Assembly (NCBI GenBank): GCA_934317205.1 | Contig: CAKREL010000018.1 | Location: 1-30,805 of the forward strand | Direction of reading: 5' to 3' | Length of the DNA: 30,805 nt | From: an uncultured Eubacterium sp. | GTDB taxonomy: Bacteria; Bacillota; Clostridia; Lachnospirales; Lachnospiraceae | Part shown: piece after piece, positions 1 through 5,293 of the stretch | How the letters are laid out: the number at the start of each line of letters is the position of its first letter | Numbering within the stretch: the first letter of the stretch is position 1 | The notes under the pieces: model-generated | Databases searched by the model: none | Told to the model about the DNA's origin: nothing | What the model saw: only the letters and a program-made list of their open reading frames with translations | Translations under genes and position numbers: made by a program

Positions 1-419
1 AGCTCCTCTTCCAGCCCGTCCGGGATTTCCATGAAGCCATCCTCCCTGGCCATCGGTGCCGGATTCTGCTGTGTGGTTTGTCCTGCTGCCTTGCTTTCGG
101 CAAACTCCTGCTCTTCTATCACCACATCCGTGGTGTAAACCTTCTGTCCGTCACGGTTGGTATAGCTTCCGGTCTGGATGCGACCTGTGATGGCAATCTT
201 GGTTCCTTTACGCAGATATTTCTCTGCAAATTCTGCCTGACGGCCAAATGCCACACAGCTGATAAAATCTGCAGTCTGGCTGTCACCATCACGGCGAAAT
301 CTACGGTCTACCGCCAGTGAATAACGTGCAATACATGTCTGCTCCTGCGCAGAGTTCGGCTGTGTGTGCCGGATGTCTGGATCTCTGGTCAGCCTTCCCA
401 TTAAAATGACTTTATTCAT
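1..419 (-). CDS. ssb: Single-stranded DNA-binding protein (C-terminus cut by window edge)
   Basis: The complement starts MNKVILMGRLTRDPDIR and continues with an OB-fold typical of bacterial SSB, including DFISCVAFGRQAEFAEKYL and KGTKIAITGRIQTGSY. About 139 residues are visible before the window edge. The acidic C-terminal tip that recruits partners is not fully seen, although the last residues are already Glu-rich. The ATG at 419 has an AAAGGAG ribosome site about 12 bases upstream. It is the third gene of the leftward rep / RNase H-like / ssb run, so it probably coats single-stranded intermediates made by the element's own Rep rather than being the housekeeping SSB. Confidence 0.93.
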   Translation of the reverse strand, partial: MNKVILMGRLTRDPDIRHTQPNSAQEQTCIARYSLAVDRRFRRDGDSQTADFISCVAFGRQAEFAEKYLRKGTKIAITGRIQTGSYTNRDGQKVYTTDVVIEEQEFAESKAAGQTTQQNPAPMAREDGFMEIPDGLEEE

Positions 420-480
420 ATTTCTTTTTTTCTCCTTTCAGATACTCACAAACGTTGATTTTTATCTTACGGACAGGCTT

Positions 481-948
481 TTACTGTCCTTTAATTTCTT
501 TGTATTGTCCTATCTCAAGATCTGCCTTTTTCATCTCATTTTGCATCCAGGCAGTATACGGACTTTTACATGTATATTTCACTTGCAGGTTATGAATTTT
601 CGTCTGCTGCTCAATCTTCTCCCACAAATCCCTGTTCTTAATCTCTTTTCCATCAGATCTTGTCCATCCATCCGTTTTCCATTCCTGCAGCCATCCGAGC
701 ATAAGGGCAGACTCCAGATAACGCAGATCTGTGTGGATCACTACACTGCATCCAGGTTTAAGGTGTCCCAGTGCCCGGATCACCGCCGACAATACCAGAC
801 GCTTTCCGGAAGCTTCCATGCATCCAATTTCTGACTTGGTGTAAGTATTACCTGCAGGCGAGATGTATTCCAGTACATAACAAAAGCTGGCTTTCCCAGG
901 CTTGATCCGTTTACTGGATACCTCTATGTACAGTGATACTTCCATCAT
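481..948 (-). CDS. RNase H-like fold protein of the replication module
   Basis: This 155-residue protein resembles ribonuclease HI. It has a first beta strand (SLYIEVSS), a Glu-containing helix (GCMEASGKRLVLSAVIRAL), then VVIHTDLRYLESAL with the conserved Asp after a strand, GW..EWKTDGW, a KNRDLW segment and a C-terminal NEMKKAD where the fourth acidic residue is expected. The first catalytic position is Glu or absent (YIEVSS instead of the usual DGS), so activity may be altered. The ATG at 948 overlaps the TGA of rep (ATGATGG), which suggests translational coupling. In the family the reaction is hydrolysis of RNA in RNA-DNA hybrids. A role in removing primers or R-loops during element replication is inferred from the position between rep and ssb. 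Confidence 0.72.
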   Translation of the reverse strand: MMEVSLYIEVSSKRIKPGKASFCYVLEYISPAGNTYTKSEIGCMEASGKRLVLSAVIRALGHLKPGCSVVIHTDLRYLESALMLGWLQEWKTDGWTRSDGKEIKNRDLWEKIEQQTKIHNLQVKYTCKSPYTAWMQNEMKKADLEIGQYKEIKGQ

Positions 949-1727
949 TCTCGTTTCACCCCTCTTCTCGCATTTTCCGGTATCAACCTGAGCATTGTAT
1001 ATCTACGGTATTTATACCCTGTAACCGGATTGATTCCCTCATGGATTTTTGCAATGTAGTAACCTTTTTTCGGCTTCGGCTCAGCTTTCCACCTGCGGAG
1101 TTTGTCCGACTTTGGTTCCGGAAGTGGCATGTTGCGACTTGTGTTATAATTTGCCTCGGCAATCCTTGATTTTCCTTGTGTGCCATCTTTCTTCATTTCG
1201 ACAGTGTGTTCGTCCTTAGTCATATAATTGGACAGCTTTGTGAAATCCTCATCATAGTATTTGCTATGTTTGATTTCTATGGACCAGGTGCCACCCTTCG
1301 TCCATGCTTTCTGTATGATGCTGACCGTGCCCCCGATCTCATTGATCACCAGATGGATGTGCCATGCTCCCTTGGTTCCCTTTTCGATGTTGCGAATCCA
1401 GAAAACTTCATATCCTCGCTTTTTAAACTCACGTCTCACGTATCTCATGGCTTTCTGAAAATCTTTCAATGCATCCTGCATGGTCGGTGGTCTATTCTTC
1501 ACTTCATAAGTCCATGTGGCCAAGATGTCTCCTTCTCTAAAAAACGCCAGCATTCTCTGTCTACACCGCTTCGCTTTGTTCTGCGCGTTTACCTGCTGCA
1601 TCTGCTCCTGTGTTGGCTTGACTCTCTTCTGCCGCTTCTGCCCTGGTGCTCCATATCGACCATCGTGGAACTCTTCCACATCGATGATGTCTCCCTTGCG
1701 GAAGTAATATCTCTTTCTCTTGATCAT
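945..1727 (-). CDS. HUH-type rolling-circle replication initiator (G2P/ORF2-like Rep)
   Basis: This 260-residue protein carries the HUH endonuclease signature: GAWHIHLVIN with His123-Ile-His125, followed by NYMTKDEHT, where Tyr168 with Lys171 fits the YxxK catalytic motif of single-tyrosine Reps. The N-terminus is strongly basic. In the family such proteins nick one strand at an origin hairpin, attach through the tyrosine and drive rolling-circle replication. The ATG at 1727 has a TTAGGA site about ten bases upstream. The stop overlaps the start of the RNase H-like gene. A short dyad at 1770-1785 and a 103-bp inverted repeat at 1993-2095 lie upstream and are candidate origin structures. A mobilisation relaxase is less likely because the protein is short and has no helicase or primase domain. 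Confidence 0.82.
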   Translation of the reverse strand: MIKRKRYYFRKGDIIDVEEFHDGRYGAPGQKRQKRVKPTQEQMQQVNAQNKAKRCRQRMLAFFREGDILATWTYEVKNRPPTMQDALKDFQKAMRYVRREFKKRGYEVFWIRNIEKGTKGAWHIHLVINEIGGTVSIIQKAWTKGGTWSIEIKHSKYYDEDFTKLSNYMTKDEHTVEMKKDGTQGKSRIAEANYNTSRNMPLPEPKSDKLRRWKAEPKPKKGYYIAKIHEGINPVTGYKYRRYTMLRLIPENARRGVKRE

Positions 1728-1769
1728 GGTGCATATGTCCTAACTTTAATATCTTTATCGAGATTGAAT

Positions 1770-1785
1770 ACCGGATTGCTCCGGT
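1770..1785. repeat. Short dyad just upstream of rep
   Basis: Six-base arms ACCGGA and TCCGGT flank a four-base loop TTGC. The dyad lies about 45 bases upstream of the rep start. HUH proteins often recognise small hairpins next to their nick site, so this is a possible origin element or a 5' UTR hairpin of rep. No consensus nick site was recognised. Confidence 0.4.
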
Positions 1786-1816
1786 GCTCGTAAACCCGCT
1801 ATTTTGCTGGATTTTG

Positions 1817-1845
1817 TTGACTTTTCCCATGAATTAAGCTATAGT
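1817..1845 (+). promoter_or_regulatory. Sigma-A promoter driving a small RNA
   Basis: TTGACT at 1817-1822 and TATAGT at 1840-1845 are separated by exactly 17 bases. Transcription would start near 1852 and run rightward into the terminator at 1893-1928. No open reading frame with a ribosome site follows. Confidence 0.6.
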
Positions 1846-1851
1846 ATTAAT

Positions 1852-1928
1852 AGGATTTATAGCATATCCTTTTTTTGAAAAGTCTTCTTTATACATCCGG
1901 AAGTTGCCGCTTCCGGATGTACTTTTTT
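1852..1928 (+). ncRNA. Candidate small RNA of about 77 nt between rep and the small membrane genes
   Basis: The unit has a good promoter, a short first hairpin (AGGAT at 1852-1856 with ATCCT at 1866-1870) followed by a U-run, a spacer, and a strong terminator hairpin. It sits in the 390-base gap upstream of rep and is transcribed in the opposite direction to the surrounding operon. It encodes no plausible peptide. In plasmids, small RNAs near rep often control copy number, but this one is not antisense to the rep reading frame, so the role is open. Confidence 0.5.
1893..1928 (+). terminator. Intrinsic terminator (rightward)
   Basis: A perfect 11-bp stem is formed by ACATCCGGAAG (1893-1903) and CTTCCGGATGT (1910-1920) with a six-base loop. 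A T-run at 1923-1928 follows only in the rightward direction. No annotated rightward gene precedes it, which is why a small RNA is proposed. Confidence 0.75.
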
Positions 1929-1992
1929 GTCTTGTTTTCAAGATTCCTCATTTTGTCCGTTGTTTCTTTTATATCCCATAAATGTCCGTTAG

Positions 1993-2095
1993 TTCACTGC
2001 CCTGTAGTGGACACCGATGTATTTATTTTTAAGGAGATTTTTTCTAATGGTATGAGACAGTTCAACGTTTTTGGTGTCCACTACAGGACAGTGAA
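1993..2095. repeat. 103-bp interrupted palindrome with 23-bp arms
   Basis: The left arm at 1993-2015 (beginning TTCACTGCCC and ending GGACACC) and the right arm at 2073-2095 (beginning GGTGTCC and ending AGTGAA) are inverted copies with one mismatch in 23. They enclose 57 AT-rich bases that hold an AAGGAG-like site and a two-codon ORF but no gene. The structure could be a rolling-circle origin hairpin, a single-strand origin, or a small MITE-like insertion with terminal inverted repeats. It lies in the non-coding gap of the rep operon. Confidence 0.75.
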
Positions 2096-2117
2096 TCGGA
2101 TGATTCTATTTCAGCTG

Positions 2118-2300
2118 TCATCTCCAGTTTTGCGCCGGCGCAAAACAGATTCCCGCACCGGCAATCGCCAGTCCAATAACTGTGATCTTCACCGCCAGAA
2201 CGAATCCGGCTTGTCCCTCACTAGACAGCCCCATCATTCCGATGGAGGCTATTCCAAGACCTGTGGCGCACAGTCCGAATGCAATCTTATTTTTCATCAT
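2118..2300 (-). CDS. Tiny membrane protein, two hydrophobic segments
   Basis: This 60-residue protein has two hydrophobic stretches (about residues 5-24 and 31-53) rich in Gly and Ala, and a short polar tail. The ATG at 2300 (followed by a second ATG) has GGAGG six to seven bases upstream, inside the end of the preceding gene, and the two genes overlap by 14 bases. I do not recognise the family. Its place between an excisionase-like gene and rep would suit a phage coat-like, holin-like or plasmid-maintenance protein, and nothing in the sequence decides this. Confidence 0.65.
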   Translation of the reverse strand: MMKNKIAFGLCATGLGIASIGMMGLSSEGQAGFVLAVKITVIGLAIAGAGICFAPAQNWR

Positions 2301-2484
2301 TGGTATCCTCCAGATTAATTTCTTCTACTACCGAAATCATCATTAATCCAAGCACTGCAACGCCTCCGGCCAACATCACCAGGATTGCATTTATTACCGT
2401 GTGTGGTCTGCCAAAATACAGGAATACAAACACGGCTGCTGCCACTATCGATATGATGATTCCGGCAATTTTAAGTTTGTTCAT
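2287..2484 (-). CDS. Tiny membrane protein, two hydrophobic segments
   Basis: This 65-residue protein has a basic N-terminus (MNKLK), two hydrophobic segments (about residues 6-24 and 31-52) and an acidic tail (EEINLEDTNDEK), so both ends probably face the cytoplasm. Its ATG overlaps the stop of the upstream HTH gene by four bases (ATGA), a classic coupled arrangement. It forms an operon with the next small membrane gene. No family is recognised. Confidence 0.65.
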   Translation of the reverse strand: MNKLKIAGIIISIVAAAVFVFLYFGRPHTVINAILVMLAGGVAVLGLMMISVVEEINLEDTNDEK

Positions 2485-2675
2485 TGTTCACCCTCCAATG
2501 TTTTCATCAGCTGCCGGCGGTAGATAATAAACGAATCTTTCTTCCCACCTTTTTGCTTCGGAACACAAATCCCGAATTTCCATACTCCGGCTCTGATATG
2601 CTGTCTCACTTTTTCTGGAGAACATCCAAGCAGACGTGCCGCTTCTGATGCACTCATGATTTCATGATGTTCCAT
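2481..2675 (-). CDS. Excisionase-like winged HTH DNA-binding protein
   Basis: This 64-residue protein has the MerR/excisionase-type helix-turn-helix MSASEAARLLGCSPEKVRQH followed by a wing and a basic segment. Such proteins bend DNA at attachment sites to favour excision or act as small regulators. I chose the ATG at 2675, which has AGGTGAG four bases upstream, over a GTG at 2684 that would overlap that site. It is the first gene of the leftward operon leading to rep, so it may couple excision to replication. Confidence 0.72.
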   Translation of the reverse strand: MEHHEIMSASEAARLLGCSPEKVRQHIRAGVWKFGICVPKQKGGKKDSFIIYRRQLMKTLEGEQ

Positions 2676-2694
2676 GTATCTCACCTCTTTCTAA

Positions 2695-2723
2695 TTGCTT
2701 TTTTCGTTTCTTTCTCCTATAAT
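2695..2723 (+). promoter_or_regulatory. Promoter of the DUF2513-like gene
   Basis: TTGCTT at 2695-2700 and a consensus TATAAT at 2718-2723 are separated by 17 bases. The start codon at 2773 follows about 43 bases after the expected transcription start. Confidence 0.6.
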
Positions 2724-2772
2724 CGATACACAGGCTCCCGCCAGAGCTGAGTACAAATGAAAGGAACTTTTT

Positions 2773-3189
2773 ATGCAATTAGATATCTCTTGTATTCGTG
2801 CAATCCTCTTTACTGTTGAAAAATACGAGCACTTGAATGAACCGGTTTCTTTTGATTACGAAAAAAATTCCATCTATAACGATTTTTTGTCCTCGTATTC
2901 TACTGACCAAATTTTGTATCATGTTCAATATTGTATAAAAGTCGGATTTTTATCAGATATTTGTCAGCAAAAAGGTTGGGGACAAATATGCTATGAATGC
3001 TGCCTGGAACCGCCCGGCCATGATTTCCTTGCAAATATACGATCCGAGCAAAATTGGAAGCAAACCAAGACAATTTTTGCAAAAGTTGGTGGTGCTAGTT
3101 TAAAGGTTGTTTCTGCTATCGCAGAGGGTGTTACCACTGCCCTTGCAAACAAATATATCCCTGATGAAATTTCTAAAAATATCTCTTAG
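2773..3189 (+). CDS. DUF2513-family protein of mobile elements
   Basis: This 138-residue protein has the layout of DUF2513 proteins: an N-terminal helix (DISCIRAILFTVEKYEHL), a middle winged-helix-like region with HVQYCIKVGF, and the signature GHDFLANIRSEQNWKQTK followed by a helix (KVGGASLKVVSAIAEGV). The family is common in prophages and plasmids and has no established function. The ATG has AAAGGAA seven bases upstream and a promoter at 2695-2723. The gene stands alone on this strand, and its last 17 bases overlap the end of a small ORF on the other strand. Confidence 0.75.
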   Translation: MQLDISCIRAILFTVEKYEHLNEPVSFDYEKNSIYNDFLSSYSTDQILYHVQYCIKVGFLSDICQQKGWGQICYECCLEPPGHDFLANIRSEQNWKQTKTIFAKVGGASLKVVSAIAEGVTTALANKYIPDEISKNIS

Positions 3190-3373
3190 CCCAATCTTCT
3201 ATAGTCTTTTGGATTACAATCTTGATACACTGAACCATCTCTTCATGAGTTGGTTCAGTGTATCCTTTATCTACGATAAAATAGATAAAAGCTTTAAACC
3301 GGATTTTGATTGAAAATAACCGTATAAGTAAAACTATTATTCCTGTAATAAGTACTGCAATAATCCACGTAAT
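3173..3373 (-). CDS. Small single-pass membrane protein with apparent AUU start
   Basis: A 66-codon frame encodes an N-terminal hydrophobic helix (residues 3-20, WIIAVLITGIIVLLIRLF) followed by a basic stretch and an amphipathic tail ending DWAKRYF. An excellent AGGAGGGGA site lies about six bases before ATT ACG TGG, but there is no ATG, GTG or TTG in frame near it; the first in-frame ATG is at codon 46. Either AUU is used, or an ancestral ATG has mutated and the gene is dying. The hydrophobic pattern and strong ribosome site make chance unlikely. It is the last gene of the leftward set that begins with the XRE gene at 4098. Confidence 0.45.
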   Translation of the reverse strand: MTWIIAVLITGIIVLLIRLFSIKIRFKAFIYFIVDKGYTEPTHEEMVQCIKIVIQKTIEDWAKRYF

Positions 3374-3382
3374 TTCTCCCCT

Positions 3383-3412
3383 CCTTTCTACGCATTCCTC
3401 TCTGTTGGATCA
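3383..3412. repeat. Duplicated 30-base leader segment, copy 1
   Basis: Thirty bases match positions 3870-3899 at 27 of 30. On the minus strand the segment reads TGATCCAACAGAGAGGAATG and continues into the GTAGAAAGG that forms the ribosome site of the AUU-start gene. Its first three bases are the stop codon of the 48-residue gene. Confidence 0.7.
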
Positions 3413-3556
3413 TCTTTGATTGCTATACTTCTCATACTTATTAGTATGTGCTTTAGTCTTTCGCTCTTTTTTCTTGCGATTTTTCCGTGTATTCCCACTT
3501 TTGGTTTTCCCGGTAAAATGATTGAAATTGTATCCCGGCATTGTTTTTCCTTTCAT
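3410..3556 (-). CDS. Very basic 48-residue protein
   Basis: The frame encodes MKGKTMPGYNFNHFTGKTKS followed by a run rich in Lys, Arg and Asn (KNRKKKERKTK) and ends NKYEKYSNQR. The ATG at 3556 has AGGAG four bases upstream. The composition suggests nucleic-acid or ribosome contact. The family is not recognised. It lies in the leftward series of small genes downstream of the XRE repressor. Confidence 0.55.
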   Translation of the reverse strand: MKGKTMPGYNFNHFTGKTKSGNTRKNRKKKERKTKAHTNKYEKYSNQR

Positions 3557-3603
3557 TTTCTCCTATACTAAATTCACTAATATAAACATGAGGTTGTTAA
3601 TAA

Positions 3604-3684
3604 TCAGCTTTCTCCACAAAAAGGACTATTTTCCAAGTTTTCTTCTGTAATGGAACGTAATTCTTGGATAACTGGTACTATCAC
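3604..3684 (-). CDS. 26-codon ORF or -1 frame extension of the upstream gene
   Basis: A GTG at 3684 opens a 26-residue frame (VIVPVIQELRSITEENLENS, then PFCGES). It starts three bases after the TAG of the 57-residue gene and has AAAGAG as a weak ribosome site. The same frame is open upstream across the end of that gene, so a -1 slip at the A-run would give one 85-residue protein. Both readings are possible. The peptide is protein-like but is not recognised. Confidence 0.35.
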   Translation of the reverse strand: MIVPVIQELRSITEENLENSPFCGES

Positions 3685-3686
3685 AT

Positions 3687-3860
3687 CTACTCTTTTAGGC
3701 TGGTTGACATCTCAAATATAGGTGTTACGCCTCGAACTGTTACTGAAAGCTCTGTTTCTCCATCAGCAGAGCTTTTTATTTTGTATTCAGCTATTTCAAT
3801 CTTTTTTGAGTCAATTTGCAAAAAGCAACGGTCTTCCAGTTTAGTTACTCTGATATCCAT
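3687..3860 (-). CDS. 57-residue beta-rich hypothetical protein
   Basis: The frame starts MDIRVTKLEDRCFLQIDSKK and continues through alternating hydrophobic positions to FEMSTSLKE. The pattern resembles small prophage-type proteins with a KIKSSADGETEL-like centre, but no function is known to me. The ATG at 3860 has AAGGAAG about seven bases upstream. It follows the XRE gene (stop at 3913) by 52 bases that include one copy of a duplicated 30-base segment. See the following 26-codon ORF for a possible frameshift. Confidence 0.6.
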   Translation of the reverse strand: MDIRVTKLEDRCFLQIDSKKIEIAEYKIKSSADGETELSVTVRGVTPIFEMSTSLKE

Positions 3861-3869
3861 CTTTTACTT

Positions 3870-3899
3870 CCTTTCTACACATTTCTCTCTGCTGGATCA
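3870..3899. repeat. Duplicated 30-base leader segment, copy 2
   Basis: This copy lies between the XRE gene and the 57-residue gene and ends, on the minus strand, in the AAGGAAG ribosome site of the latter. It differs from copy 1 at three positions. Both copies sit immediately before a start codon in the same operon, so they may be a conserved translational leader or a remnant of a local duplication. Confidence 0.7.
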
Positions 3900-3912
3900 C
3901 TGATCAGCTCAT

Positions 3913-4098
3913 CTACTGTAAGAAATATTCGATTGAAACACCGAAATAATCCGCAAGAATTTTGATTTTATCTACCTTTGGAACATAATTTCCATTTTTC
4001 CAATTAGAGAGTGTTGCAGTTGAAACACCGGTCTCCTGTGCAACCTGATATGCCGTTTTGTTGGTTTTATCTAATAAATCCTGCAATTTTTCGTACAC
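3913..4098 (-). CDS. Small XRE/Cro-like repressor
   Basis: This 61-residue protein is essentially a single HTH_3 domain: TAYQVAQETGVSTATLSNWK forms the helix-turn-helix, followed by ILADYFGVSIEYFL. The start is GTG at 4098 behind GGAGGTGG, four bases away. It is paralogous to the HTH domain of the divergent gene at 4298 and shares with it an intergenic region holding six operator-like dyads. In temperate elements such pairs form a CI/Cro switch. This one is the Cro-sized member and would control the leftward small genes and itself. Confidence 0.88.
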   Translation of the reverse strand: MYEKLQDLLDKTNKTAYQVAQETGVSTATLSNWKNGNYVPKVDKIKILADYFGVSIEYFLQ

Positions 4099-4137
4099 TT
4101 TTCCACCTCCCGCTCATTAAATAATATTTGACTTTAA

Positions 4138-4272
4138 CTAAGGTTTCTTATATAATCAAATTGTCACCTAAGTTATTTAAGAAACCTTAGTTTTAACTTA
4201 GTTATCTAAGCTATGCATGTACTATAGCATAGGTTTCTATGCTAGTCAATACTTTTCGCATAGTTTTCTAAG
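4138..4272. promoter_or_regulatory. Cluster of six 14-bp operator-like dyads
   Basis: Six sites fit a loose C-W-W-A-G-K-T-W-W-Y-T-W-A-G pattern: 4138-4151 (CTAAGGTTTCTTAT), 4168-4181 (CTAAGTTATTTAAG), 4177-4190 (inverse of CTAAGGTTTCTTAA), 4197-4210 (CTTAGTTATCTAAG), 4228-4241 (CATAGGTTTCTATG) and 4259-4272 (CATAGTTTTCTAAG). They fill the gap between two divergent, paralogous XRE genes, so binding by one or both proteins is the simple reading. Confidence 0.7.
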
Positions 4273-4297
4273 TTATTTTTTAAGAAAGAGAAAAACT

Positions 4298-4726
4298 ATG
4301 TATGAAATATTTGAACAATTATTGAAAGAACACGGTGTTACAGCTTATCGTGTTTCAAAAGAAACAGGTGTTACCACGGCAACGCTCACAAGTTGGAAAC
4401 AAGGAAAATACACTCCAAAACCAGAAAAACTACAAAAAATAGCTGATTATTTTGGTGTATCTTTATCTTATTTAATGACAGGCAAGAATGAAGCGCCTGA
4501 TAGTGAATCACCCAAAATCACTCCTAAAGACGAGCGAGATATTGCTAAGGATTTGGAAAACATCATGGCAAAACTTACTTCTGGTGAAGCTGGTCCTGCA
4601 AGCTACAACGGAGAGGAATTAGATCCGGAAGCCGCTGAACTATTCCGCGATGAATTGGAAATTGCACTGAAACGTTTGAAAATCATAAACAAGGAGAAAT
4701 ACACTCCAAAGAAATACAAAAAGTAG
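4298..4726 (+). CDS. XRE-family repressor with C-terminal extension
   Basis: This 142-residue protein has an N-terminal HTH_3 domain (TAYRVSKETGVTTATLTSWK, then IADYFGVSLSYLM) and an acidic C-terminal region (residues 66-120) likely used for oligomerisation. I start it at ATG 4298, because a start at 4217 would add 27 residues over operator DNA with no ribosome site. It is followed at once by an ImmA/IrrE-type gene. In ICEBs1-type elements ImmA cleaves the adjacent repressor ImmR to induce the element, and that pairing is inferred here from gene order. Confidence 0.88.
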   Translation: MYEIFEQLLKEHGVTAYRVSKETGVTTATLTSWKQGKYTPKPEKLQKIADYFGVSLSYLMTGKNEAPDSESPKITPKDERDIAKDLENIMAKLTSGEAGPASYNGEELDPEAAELFRDELEIALKRLKIINKEKYTPKKYKK

Positions 4727-4735
4727 GTGAGTTGG

Positions 4736-5155
4736 ATGAGCGACATAAAAAAGATCGTTGCTTACTATAAAAGAAAAACAGGTACCAGCGATCCGTTCAT
4801 TCTGGCAGATCGACTAGGAATCCTATATCAGTTTTGCGATTTGAGTTTTGACGGATGTTACATGTTCCTTAAAAATCACCGGTACATTTTCATCAACCAG
4901 AATCTATCTGAATCTGAAATGCGACTTGTTATGGCTCACGAAGTGGGACATGCTATTTTGCATAGAAAACAGAATTGCTACTTTATCCGGAATAAAACAT
5001 TTTTCAGCATGAGTAAAATTGAAAATGAAGCCAACACTTTTGCGGCAGAGCTTCTTATCCCAGATGAACTTATTTTAGATAATCCGGGGCTGACTGCCGA
5101 GCAGGTGGCACGGCTTGCCGGATATAATGCAATGATAATGAATTTTAAAAAATAA
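4736..5155 (+). CDS. ImmA/IrrE-type metallopeptidase
   Basis: This 139-residue protein has the zinc-protease motif H68-EVGH72 (MAHEVGHAIL) followed by ENEANTFAAELLIP, the downstream acidic motif typical of the ImmA/IrrE family (Peptidase_M78). I prefer the ATG at 4736 to the GTG at 4727; AGGTGAG ends four bases before it and overlaps the stop of the repressor gene. The family relieves repression by cleaving an XRE repressor, so the neighbouring gene is the expected substrate. It is close to the usual family length, with a short C-terminus. Confidence 0.9.
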   Translation: MSDIKKIVAYYKRKTGTSDPFILADRLGILYQFCDLSFDGCYMFLKNHRYIFINQNLSESEMRLVMAHEVGHAILHRKQNCYFIRNKTFFSMSKIENEANTFAAELLIPDELILDNPGLTAEQVARLAGYNAMIMNFKK

Positions 5156-5179
5156 AATACCACAATATTTAAAGAATAC

Positions 5180-5207
5180 TTGACAAGACTTTTGCATATG
5201 TTATAAT
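5180..5207 (+). promoter_or_regulatory. Near-consensus promoter of the Abi-associated RNA
   Basis: TTGACA at 5180-5185 and TATAAT at 5202-5207 are separated by 16 bases and are both perfect consensus, with TG one base before the -10. Transcription would start near 5214. It lies just after the ImmA stop and gives the RNA/Abi unit its own strong expression. Confidence 0.85.
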
Positions 5208-5213
5208 GTAGCT

Positions 5214-5277
5214 ACTTAGTGAATGACTGCTGGGCGGTCGCAAAAGAGTCTTGGGATTGTATTCCAAGGCTCTTTTT
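5214..5277 (+). ncRNA. Candidate abiF-type small RNA upstream of Abi gene
   Basis: About 64 nt lie between the promoter and a terminator. The first hairpin pairs GACTG (5225-5229) with CGGTC (5235-5239). The second is a terminator hairpin spanning 5242-5276. There is no convincing coding frame. The layout (strong promoter, short two-hairpin RNA, terminator, then an Abi_2 gene) matches what I recall of the abiF RNA motif described from comparative genomics upstream of AbiF-like genes. The assignment to that Rfam family is from memory and needs a covariance-model search. By analogy with type III toxin-antitoxin systems the RNA may hold the HEPN protein inactive. Confidence 0.65.
5242..5277 (+). 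terminator. Terminator/attenuator between promoter and Abi start
   Basis: AAAAGAGTCTTGG (5242-5254) pairs with CCAAGGCTCTTTT (5264-5276) through 13 base pairs including one G-U, with a nine-base loop and a T-run at 5273-5277. It ends seven bases before the GGAGGAA ribosome site of the Abi gene, so the Abi mRNA must be made by read-through. Confidence 0.8.
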
Positions 5278-5293
5278 GCATTTGGAGGAAAAT

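Noticed and set aside
1176..1793. Long rightward frame opposite rep
   Set aside because: It is antisense to the HUH Rep gene, has no ribosome site, and its composition is that of a shadow frame.
3664..3903. Rightward 79-codon frame
   Set aside because: It is antisense to the 57-residue gene, which has a proper ribosome site and start.
5214..5277. Classical ToxIN-type tandem-repeat antitoxin RNA
   Set aside because: There are no tandem repeats in the RNA, so only the abiF-like single-copy arrangement is supported.
5219..5293. Upstream extension of the Abi frame
   Set aside because: It would translate through the RNA gene and its terminator. The ATG at 5294 has a clear GGAGGAA site.
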